Source: Desulfobacteraceae bacterium
GTDB lineage: Bacteria; Desulfobacterota; DSM-4660; Desulfatiglandales; Desulfatiglandaceae
Direction: 5' to 3'
DNA length: 7,224 bases
Assembly: GCA_011048855.1 (NCBI GenBank)
Contig: DSCZ01000436.1
Span: 1 to 7,224, forward strand
The position numbers and the translations under genes were made by a program. Below are positions 1 through 5,820 of this stretch, piece after piece (the stretch's first letter is position 1; each line of letters opens with the position of its first letter). The notes beneath the pieces are model-generated. The model ran no database searches and had not been told where the DNA came from. It saw nothing but the letters and a program-made list of their open reading frames with translations.

Positions 1-643
1 ATAGTGAGTTGATGGTGTAAAGGGGCAGAATTTTCTTGAACAATTCGCGTGCACGGGTCAGGTTCAAATTACCGCATGTACAGCATTTCGTAATCTCAAG
101 CACAGCCTCATCCAGAGTCTTGCGTCCTCGCTTGATATCCCTGATATTTTTGTCTATGAGATTTTCGGCGATCATGGCGTGCCCGCACATGGTGGTCAGC
201 TCCAGGATCTCGAAATCCGGAAGCCGCTCGGTCTGGCCCCAGGTGCCGAGTGAATACTCCAGGCTGTGGATATAGCCGAGGCCCGCCTCGTTCATGATTT
301 CTTGCACCACATCTGTGATGCCGGAGATGATTATGGAAATTCCAGGTTTGTTCTTGGAAAATTCCTTGATCAGGGCAACCACCTTTTCCTTGTTGTCGAA
401 TGTGCATTCGACAATGGTGCCGTCGCTGACACGGTCCAGGATGTTATCCATTGTCGTCGTGTAAATGTTTCCCGTCTTCATATCACCCAAGTTGACGCAG
501 CCGTGCTTGTGGCAAACACTCAAAAATTGCTGCGTCTTGGGCCGTGACCCCTTCTTGTTGACTCCGGTGGCAGGACAGCCCAGCACCACGAAATCCCTCG
601 ACAGGCTGTCCCGATCACCTCTTCTATGCAAACTATGTGTCAT
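1..643 (-). CDS. Cysteine-containing conserved hypothetical protein, 3' end cut by the window edge
   Basis: The reading frame starts at the ATG at 643-641 and stays open for 214 codons to position 1, so the C-terminus is missing. An AAGGAG Shine-Dalgarno lies 7-8 nt upstream. The start is 17 nt past the stop of the ferredoxin-fusion gene, which implies co-transcription. Visible features are an early LGCPATG segment (C23), C44 and C49, C80, a TTMCGHAM motif (C153, H155), and a KCCTCGNLN motif (C187, C188, C190) followed by a basic helix. The cysteines near 153 and 187-190 look like possible metal or Fe-S ligands. There is no signal peptide or membrane segment, so it is probably cytoplasmic. 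From memory the CGH and CxCG motifs recur in uncharacterised proteins of anaerobes, but I cannot name the family. The gene is certain by frame, start signal and spacing; the function is unknown. Confidence 0.85.
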   Translation of the reverse strand, partial: MTHSLHRRGDRDSLSRDFVVLGCPATGVNKKGSRPKTQQFLSVCHKHGCVNLGDMKTGNIYTTTMDNILDRVSDGTIVECTFDNKEKVVALIKEFSKNKPGISIIISGITDVVQEIMNEAGLGYIHSLEYSLGTWGQTERLPDFEILELTTMCGHAMIAENLIDKNIRDIKRGRKTLDEAVLEITKCCTCGNLNLTRARELFKKILPLYTINSL

Positions 644-660
644 ATCGAAGCTCCTTCCGT

Positions 661-1422
661 TCAGTTCTTAGCGTTCGTGCCGTAAAAATCGAAATAAGGC
701 TCTCCAAGGCCGAGATTGTTTTTGCTGTTCAACGAATACCAAATGCCCATACGGTCGAACACCTCTTTGATCGGCACTTCGCCTTCCGGGGTAACTTTGG
801 TGATCACTTCAATGGTGAAAACCGTATTGACATCTTGTGCGACCTTCTTTAAGGCATTCAGTACTTCCTCCAGTTTTTCCAGAGGAGCGACGCCTTCGAT
901 GATGGCGGATGTCGCCTTTTCTCCGAGCACATCTTCTCTCAGTTTTCCGCTCTGCTTGTCGGCCATGAAATGGGTCACAGGGTTCTCTTCGGCGAAGTGG
1001 TACCCAATGGGAGCGAGAGCCATCGCCACCTTTTCAACATCCCGGAAATAAGCACCTACCCCCGGACGCCCGAGCTCGACCCCCACACCTACTATACCCG
1101 GCGGGAAAGTCCCTTTAACATCCGTCGTTTTCATCTCCTCCGTGCCCCGCCCCGGAGTTTGGGAGCCGAGAAACTCGATCAACGGATTGCTCAAAATTCC
1201 GCGTACCTCACGCGGCCACGTTTCTTCCGGTTGATAAAGCGCGTTCACCGGGCAGATATTCGCACGCAGACACATTCCGCAATCGGTGCAAGCATCCTGA
1301 TCGATCTCGATATACACACGGCCTGGAATCACTTCATGCCGATGAAACGTTTGAATCCTTCCCATCGGGCAATAGGCAAAACATCGCTTGCAGCCGATGC
1401 ATCGATCCTTATCTACCTTCAT
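661..1422 (-). CDS. 2[4Fe-4S] ferredoxin-domain protein with unknown C-terminal domain
   Basis: This 253-residue protein opens with two ferredoxin cluster motifs. The first is C8-x2-C11-x2-C14-x3-C18-P. The second is C45-x2-C48-x2-C51-x5-C57-P, whose last gap is five residues instead of the usual three. Residues 60-95 form a linker (PEETWPREVRGIL). Residues 98-250 form a separate domain with GVGVELGRPGVGAYFRDVEK (about 112-131), MALAPIGYHF and ENPVTHFM, and no cysteines. It probably carries electrons to or from a partner and is soluble. The start is firm: AAGGAG lies 5 nt before the ATG. It is 28 nt downstream of the gntR stop and 17 nt upstream of the next gene, so the three probably share an mRNA. 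I do not recognise the C-terminal domain as a named family. The ferredoxin assignment is secure; the physiological role is open. Confidence 0.9.
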   Translation of the reverse strand: MKVDKDRCIGCKRCFAYCPMGRIQTFHRHEVIPGRVYIEIDQDACTDCGMCLRANICPVNALYQPEETWPREVRGILSNPLIEFLGSQTPGRGTEEMKTTDVKGTFPPGIVGVGVELGRPGVGAYFRDVEKVAMALAPIGYHFAEENPVTHFMADKQSGKLREDVLGEKATSAIIEGVAPLEKLEEVLNALKKVAQDVNTVFTIEVITKVTPEGEVPIKEVFDRMGIWYSLNSKNNLGLGEPYFDFYGTNAKN

Positions 1423-1450
1423 AATGTCTCCTTATCTTAACAATAAAAAT

Positions 1451-2182
1451 TTATATGTGGTTGGACCTTTGCTTTTCCAAAAGATTATTAGTAAAGTCAA
1501 AATGTTTTCTCATGCATCCACATGCTTTTTCCGCGTTTCTTTCAGCTATCGCCTTATATACTTCCAGGTGGTATTTAACCAGTTCAGTACGTATACCCTC
1601 AATCTTGAACAACGATGTCCGCCTTTCATGGTGACTCCGCTTGAGCAGGCCCTCAATCGCTTCATAGATAAAAATAAGGATATCATTGTGGGTGGCCCTG
1701 ACGATCGCGTTATGGAATTCAAAATCGGACTCAGCTCCAAAGTCGGGGCCATTTAGGCTTAAAGGCATCTTATCCAGAATATTTTTTATATGTGCTATTT
1801 CCTCTGGTGTAGCCCTCACCGTGGCGATACGAACGGCCTCGCACTCCAGTATCATTCGGACTTCGAGGATGTTTTCGGAAACAGCCGGCTTCAGCGTCAG
1901 CATCAACTCAAAAAACGACGAAAGGGATTTGAACCCGGGAGACATGACATATGCGCCGCGCCCGGGTTCACTGGAAATTACCCCGAACATCGAAAGGGTC
2001 TTCAACGCTTCTCGAAGGCTTCCGCGGCTCACCCCAAGCCGTGAGGACAGGTCACGTTCGGAAAGTAATCTGTCCCCGGATTTCAGGTTCCCTTTGGCGA
2101 TAGCATCTTTGAAATGCTGAATAATTTCGTCGAAAACCCTGTTTTTAGGTGGTGCAAACGGTGAACTCAAATCCTTCTTCAC
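1451..2182 (-). CDS. GntR-family transcriptional regulator, FCD (FadR-like) subfamily
   Basis: This 243-residue DNA-binding regulator has an N-terminal winged helix (about 14-80) with LLSERDLSSRLGVSRGSLRE and the wing SEPGRGAYV, typical of GntR proteins. The C-terminal all-helical ligand domain (about 100-235) shows the usual FCD metal and ligand residues: D153 and H157 in SDFEFHNAI, H205 in KYHLEVYKAI, and H227 in CMRKHF. H205 and H227 are 22 apart, as is common in the family. Such proteins usually bind carboxylic acids and repress catabolic or transport operons. The start is GTG at 2182-2180; an in-frame TGA lies just upstream and a GGAG at 2193-2196 is 10 nt away, so no longer start exists in this frame. 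An ATG at 2192 is out of frame. It heads the downstream genes and probably binds the dyad at 6965-6977. The effector is unknown. Confidence 0.95.
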   Translation of the reverse strand: MKKDLSSPFAPPKNRVFDEIIQHFKDAIAKGNLKSGDRLLSERDLSSRLGVSRGSLREALKTLSMFGVISSEPGRGAYVMSPGFKSLSSFFELMLTLKPAVSENILEVRMILECEAVRIATVRATPEEIAHIKNILDKMPLSLNGPDFGAESDFEFHNAIVRATHNDILIFIYEAIEGLLKRSHHERRTSLFKIEGIRTELVKYHLEVYKAIAERNAEKACGCMRKHFDFTNNLLEKQRSNHI

Positions 2183-2391
2183 GATCCGTCATCTCCAGAT
2201 TGCTTATTGTTGAGGTCTTTACGATTCATTTATAGGCGTATATAATTTTTAATTTAAAAAATCAGCAAAAACGCAGATAATCCATGCAAAATCGTACAGT
2301 TGACGTCAAAAAAAATGTAAAATCAAAAGCAGGTCCCATTTTATGGTTTATTCCAATGCGCCCGGGCTTTTTTTCTAAATATTTTTAACAT
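2183..2391 (-). promoter_or_regulatory. AT-rich intergenic region upstream of gntR, probable promoter
   Basis: This 209-bp gap separates the UroD-like gene from gntR. It is much more AT-rich than the flanking genes, for example 2227-2265 and 2307-2335. On the minus strand a TATAAA lies at about 2235-2230 without a good -35. A TTGACG occurs inside the palindrome at 2300-2309, but the nearest -10-like hexamer (GATTAT) is 21 bp away. I see no strong terminator for the upstream gene: a T8 run (minus strand, about 2317-2310) is preceded only by a weak 6-bp AT stem. A separate gntR promoter is likely from length and composition, but its position is not fixed. Confidence 0.4.
2300..2309. repeat. Perfect 10-bp palindrome TTGACGTCAA
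   Basis: This is a perfect palindrome in the gap upstream of gntR, about 120 bp from the gntR start. It could be a protein-binding site or overlap a -35 element. It does not match the TGGTNNNACCA dyad seen upstream of tctC, so it is not obviously an autoregulatory GntR site. A 10-bp palindrome can also occur by chance. Confidence 0.25.
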
Positions 2392-3540
2392 CTAATATAT
2401 CCCGAACTCCTCTGCCGCATCAAACAAGGCAATGACATTTTCAGGAGGTACATCGTCCTGGATATTGTGCACGGCTGCAATAACATAATTACCGGCTCCT
2501 CCCAAAGAACGTACTAGATTCCTCACCTCTGCCCGGACCTCTCCCGGTTTACCGGTATTGAGAACCCGCTGTGTGTCCATGCCGCCCCAGAAACACAACC
2601 TGTTTCCGTAATCAGCAGCAAGCTTTTCAGGTTCCATACCAGCAGCCGATACCTGGATGGGATTGAGAGCATCGACTCCAATTTCGATCAAATCGTCCAG
2701 AAGTGGCCGTATGGCACCGTCCGTATGGAAAAGTATCTTTGCATCGCTGTGTGTCTTAATGCAGTCGAAAATCTTTTTGTGACGAGGCTTGACAAATTTC
2801 CGATAGTGGTCCGGCGAAAACATAAGGCTCTCCTGCGTCGCCAGGTCGTCATGCACAAACATGATATCAACATAAGAGCCTATCTCGGACAATATGCGCT
2901 CCCCGATCCGTAAATCCAAATCCAGGATCCTGTCCATGACCGCTTCAAGCATAACGTGATTCAAGGCCAGGTCCATAAAGAACGTGTCATAGCCCCTTAG
3001 AAATTGGCTCAATGATACCACCGGCCGGGGAAACACTCCGATCACGGCATAATCGGTCTCCTCCTTAAGACGTCGCGCTTGCTCTTTGAGACCGTAATAA
3101 CGCTCATCGTCTTCCGGATCAGGCCAGAATGGGTGCATGTCCAGATCGTTGATCGTCTGCGCGGCCTTCAACGGATGATTAGAAATAAACCACGGCCCAG
3201 TCTCGGGCCGCCGCCATGTGACGCCCCATTCGTCGGTGCGCGTCGATTCAGGGCTCATCGGGCTCAAGCGCCAGTACTCGTTCCATGAATCGTCGTGCCG
3301 CGGGGTAACCATGCGGGTGTCGATATCGAAACGGGCGAGAACCCTTTCATCGGGACGTACGGCCCGGGCCCATTTGCGAATCACCTTGCTTTCCCCTTCC
3401 ATCCCCAGATATTGCAGCAGACTGTCATGCGCCCCCCGGGCGATGGTCGAAGTGAACGTACCTCCCAGATCCCTTGGAACTCTGTCGGCCATCTGGTGCG
3501 ACACGGCCTTTAGTACCCTTTCTCGATGTGCTAATTGCAT
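2392..3540 (-). CDS. Uroporphyrinogen decarboxylase-fold protein (MtaA/CmuA-like superfamily)
   Basis: This 382-residue cytoplasmic protein has the UroD TIM-barrel hallmarks: RERVLKAVSHQMADRVPRD near the N-terminus, FVHDDLATQESLMFSPDHYRKF (about 228-249), ILFHTDGAIRPLLDDLIEIG (269-288), DALNPIQ, GGMDTQRVL (319-327) and the ending AAVHNIQDDVPPEN (355-368). In anaerobes most such proteins outside the haem pathway are cobamide-dependent methyltransferases or uncharacterised relatives. The HxC zinc motif of MtaA-type enzymes is not evident: the equivalent strand reads FHTDG, with H272 and D274. The start ATG has AAGGAG 8 nt upstream. It follows tctA by 125 bp, which suggests the imported substrate or a derivative is its target. 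A true haem-pathway HemE is unlikely, because no haem genes are nearby and the C-terminal HNIQ-VPPEN pattern is typical of the paralogues. The exact reaction cannot be assigned. Confidence 0.9.
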   Translation of the reverse strand: MQLAHRERVLKAVSHQMADRVPRDLGGTFTSTIARGAHDSLLQYLGMEGESKVIRKWARAVRPDERVLARFDIDTRMVTPRHDDSWNEYWRLSPMSPESTRTDEWGVTWRRPETGPWFISNHPLKAAQTINDLDMHPFWPDPEDDERYYGLKEQARRLKEETDYAVIGVFPRPVVSLSQFLRGYDTFFMDLALNHVMLEAVMDRILDLDLRIGERILSEIGSYVDIMFVHDDLATQESLMFSPDHYRKFVKPRHKKIFDCIKTHSDAKILFHTDGAIRPLLDDLIEIGVDALNPIQVSAAGMEPEKLAADYGNRLCFWGGMDTQRVLNTGKPGEVRAEVRNLVRSLGGAGNYVIAAVHNIQDDVPPENVIALFDAAEEFGIY

Positions 3541-3581
3541 GGTGTCCTCTCCTTACAGCATTATTTTGTTCCACCGGAGTC

Positions 3582-3607
3582 GGATTCATCCTTAGCGTGT
3601 CGAATCC
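3582..3607 (-). repeat. Weak inverted repeat between tctA and the UroD-like gene
   Basis: A 6-bp perfect stem (GGATTC with GAATCC) encloses a 14-nt loop in the 125-bp gap after tctA. There is no downstream T-run, so it is not an intrinsic terminator. It may slightly stabilise an mRNA end or be incidental. No promoter is evident in the gap, which agrees with read-through from the tct genes. Confidence 0.2.
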
Positions 3608-3665
3608 AAACCCCGAAAGCGAAGGTTACAGTCGCTCCGATCGGGAAAGCTAGCACATGGCGATC

Positions 3666-5150
3666 CTATTTCTTCATCACCTTCACAATAAGGTACCTGA
3701 TCTGCTGGGTGAACAGCGACAGGACGCCCAGTCCCATGAGTGCACATGCAATAGGCGTACTGAAAAGAATCAGGGGGTTGTTCCCCGATATGATCATTGC
3801 CTGACGCAGGCTCTCTTCGGCGATGGGACCCAGCACCACCCCCAAAATCAAGGGGGCCAGAGGGTAGTCGTACTTCTCCATAAAGAACCCCGCAACGGCG
3901 AAGCCCATCATGATCCAGATATCGCCGAAATTGTTACGGATCGCGAACACCCCCCCAACGCAAAAAATTATGATGCCCGGACCTAGAATGTTGTACGGAA
4001 GTTCGATCACCCGCGAAAAATATCTTATAAACAGTTTTGCGAAAAATATGATCATTACGTTGGCCAAAAACATCGCGGCGAATATAGCGTATACCAACTT
4101 CGGCTGCTGAAGAAACAGGAGGGGACCGGGCTTTAAACCATGGATCAAAAGTGCCCCGAGCATGATAGCTGTGGCCGCGCTCCCGGGAATCCCCATCGTT
4201 AGCAAGGGCACCATCGCGCTGCTGCAGGCCGCATTGTTCGCGGTCTCTGGCGCCGCCACCCCCTCGGGAATACCGGTGCCGTATCTCTCAGGGTTCTTGG
4301 CCCAACGAATGGCCTCGCTCAGGCCCACGAATGACGCTGTGGTCGCCCCCACGCCGGGCAGGATGCCGATAAAACTTCCGATGGCTGCCGAGCGGGCATA
4401 GAGCCCCTTGAGCTTCCACATGGCCTTGAGTTTGGGAAGCTTGGCCCTAGCCTTGGCTCTAATCCCCTCCATCTGCCTCCTTTCCTTGAGGCGGTTGAGC
4501 ACCTCGGCGACCGCAAACAGCCCTATGATTGTGGGGATGAAATCGATACCGCTCAGCAGGGTTGTGGTACCGAATGTGAAACGGTTAAATCCCGAAATCT
4601 TGTCGATCCCCACCGTGGCCACCAGAAGCCCGATCAGCACAGATAACAGCGCTTTCACCGTGTTTTTGGTGCCGAGGCTGCTAACAACACTCAGGCCCAG
4701 GAAAGCCAGGGCAAAAAATTCTGAAGGACCAAATTCAAGCGCCACCTTGGCCAACTGGGGAGCCACCAGCGCCAGAACGATGGTGCCAAAGATGCCTCCC
4801 AACACTGAGCTAGCGATATCCCATCCCAGAGCCTCTCCTGCCAAGCCCTTTTTAGCCATCATGTGCCCGTCCAAAGTAGCGGCGGCGCCTTCGGGTGCTC
4901 CAGGGGTTCGGAACAAGATGCCGCTGATGGATCCTGCGTAAACCGAAGAAGCATAAAGGGATACCAGCAAAAAAAAGGCCTCCGTCGGTCCCATTGTGTA
5001 GGTCACCGGTACGGCCAGAGCTATTGCCATGGTGCCGCTGATACCGGGAATTCCCCCGGAAAGGATACCAAGCGTAGTCCCGATTCCCAGAATCAGGATG
5101 TTGTGTGGCGCAATAGCCGTCAAAAAACCATTCACCCAGTACTCTAACAT
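3666..5150 (-). CDS. tctA: TTT transporter large membrane subunit, TctA family
   Basis: This 494-residue polytopic inner-membrane permease of the tripartite tricarboxylate transporter family has many hydrophobic segments. It carries the family's glycine-rich repeats: LGILSGGIPGISGT (about 27-40), SGILFRTPGAPEGAAATLDGH (76-96) and the second-half copies IGILPGVGATTASF (261-274) and VPLLTMGIPGSAATAIMLG (314-332). This is a full-length member. I chose the ATG at 5150-5148 over the upstream frame start at 5210. It has an AGGAGG just upstream, it overlaps the tctB stop by one base (TGATG), and the extra 20 residues of the longer form are polar and unlike a TctA start. Together with TctB and the TctC receptor it imports a carboxylate driven by an ion gradient. 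The substrate cannot be read from the sequence; citrate is only the founding example. Confidence 0.95.
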   Translation of the reverse strand: MLEYWVNGFLTAIAPHNILILGIGTTLGILSGGIPGISGTMAIALAVPVTYTMGPTEAFFLLVSLYASSVYAGSISGILFRTPGAPEGAAATLDGHMMAKKGLAGEALGWDIASSVLGGIFGTIVLALVAPQLAKVALEFGPSEFFALAFLGLSVVSSLGTKNTVKALLSVLIGLLVATVGIDKISGFNRFTFGTTTLLSGIDFIPTIIGLFAVAEVLNRLKERRQMEGIRAKARAKLPKLKAMWKLKGLYARSAAIGSFIGILPGVGATTASFVGLSEAIRWAKNPERYGTGIPEGVAAPETANNAACSSAMVPLLTMGIPGSAATAIMLGALLIHGLKPGPLLFLQQPKLVYAIFAAMFLANVMIIFFAKLFIRYFSRVIELPYNILGPGIIIFCVGGVFAIRNNFGDIWIMMGFAVAGFFMEKYDYPLAPLILGVVLGPIAEESLRQAMIISGNNPLILFSTPIACALMGLGVLSLFTQQIRYLIVKVMKK

Positions 5151-5752
5151 CACTCCTCCTCTTTCACAGGAGATCGGCATATCCCGGTACCGGGACTTCC
5201 CCCGTAACAAAAAACCGAAACATCCATGTTTCCGAGAATATCAAAGGCCCAAAAAAGGCTGAGCTGACGAAAAACCCCGTGTCCCCTGGGCAGGGGTATG
5301 TAAAGCAATTTTCCGAAAAGCAAATAGATAACGGCCAGGATTCCCAGAACGCCGACCGGAATGATCTTACGCTTGCGGGGATTTATGTACAGCATCATGG
5401 CGATGATGAAGATCGGACTCGCCACCATGAACCCGAGAGGCTTGAGCAGGTAGATATACACCAAAATAAACAGCGTCGTCACTCCCACCCTCACCCAATC
5501 CCGGTATCCAGCTTCCGCGGGCGCAACGGGTTCGTGCCCCGGAGAGGCCGCCCTCATTTCCCTTTTCAACAGCACAGCGTAGCGCACGGTGAGGTAGCCG
5601 CTCAGCGCTATCATGCCCACGAGGATGACCTTCGGCCAGAAATCAGGCCCCACCGTCTCGTATGTCTGCATCACCCGCAACTGGGTTGCCTTGTAATACA
5701 TAAAAAAGGAGCCTACCAGTATAAACGCACTCATTAGAAGATTTCCCAGCAT
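5150..5752 (-). CDS. tctB: TTT transporter small membrane subunit, TctB family
   Basis: This is the small four- to five-helix membrane protein of the TTT complex, with hydrophobic segments at about 3-20, 41-62, 88-105, 107-124 and 131-152. The order GPDFWPKVI (35-43), then YLLKPLGFMVASPIF (101-115), then YIPLPRGHGVFRQLSLF (151-167) is characteristic of the family. The ATG at 5752-5750 has AAGGA 7 nt upstream. The frame gives 200 residues, whereas TctB proteins are usually about 145-170 and end soon after the PLPRG segment. The last 33 or so residues here (AFDILGNMDV to VKEEE) look unlike a TctB end and cover a 14-bp DNA palindrome. They may be a genuine tail, or the result of an error or mutation at a T6 run at 5256-5251. 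The stop overlaps the tctA start by one base, so translation is probably coupled. Confidence 0.9.
   Translation of the reverse strand: MLGNLLMSAFILVGSFFMYYKATQLRVMQTYETVGPDFWPKVILVGMIALSGYLTVRYAVLLKREMRAASPGHEPVAPAEAGYRDWVRVGVTTLFILVYIYLLKPLGFMVASPIFIIAMMLYINPRKRKIIPVGVLGILAVIYLLFGKLLYIPLPRGHGVFRQLSLFWAFDILGNMDVSVFCYGGSPGTGICRSPVKEEE
5182..5195. repeat. Perfect 14-bp palindrome TCCCGGTACCGGGA
   Basis: This self-complementary 14-mer lies inside the unusual C-terminal extension of tctB, 32 bp before the tctA start. It could form a cruciform or a tight RNA hairpin just upstream of the tctA ribosome-binding site. It could also be a protein-binding site or a chance GC palindrome in coding sequence. 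Confidence 0.35.
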
Positions 5753-5766
5753 AATATTATCCTTCA

Positions 5767-5800
5767 GGGGCTGAGAGCAACGTGGGGGCCTCCCAGCCCC
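5767..5800 (-). terminator. Strong intercistronic hairpin between tctC and tctB, probable stabiliser or attenuator
   Basis: In the 68-bp gap after the tctC stop the minus-strand RNA can form an 11-bp stem. GGGGCTGGGAG pairs with CTCTCAGCCCC (ten Watson-Crick pairs and one G-U) around a 12-nt loop. An alternative shorter stem, GGGGC with GCCCC, shares the 5' arm. No U-tract follows, so it is not a classical intrinsic terminator. Hairpins at this place commonly protect the binding-protein message or lower expression of the membrane subunits, which are needed in smaller amounts; that role is inferred here. Confidence 0.55.
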
Positions 5801-5820
5801 TTGGCAGGGTGCACCTTGTC

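Noticed and set aside
970..1440. 156-codon plus-strand open frame opposite the ferredoxin-fusion gene
   Set aside because: The minus frame carries eight correctly spaced cluster cysteines and a good start signal; the plus frame shows no recognisable pattern.
2343..2355. TGG-N6-CCA dyad upstream of gntR as an autoregulatory operator
   Set aside because: The spacing is six instead of five and the inner T/A positions do not fit TGGTNNNACCA, so it does not match the tctC site.
2310..2380. Intrinsic terminator after the UroD-like gene
   Set aside because: The T8 run on the minus strand is preceded only by a 6-bp AT stem, and the GCCCGGGC palindrome at about 2359-2367 has no room for a loop and is followed by no T-run on the minus strand.
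4408..4941. 177-codon plus-strand open frame opposite tctA
   Set aside because: It is the antisense of a well-supported TctA coding region, has no family resemblance and no Shine-Dalgarno of note.
5151..5210. Longer tctA start 20 codons upstream
   Set aside because: The added residues are polar and lie fully within the tctB end; the ATG at 5150 has a strong AGGAGG and a one-base stop/start overlap.
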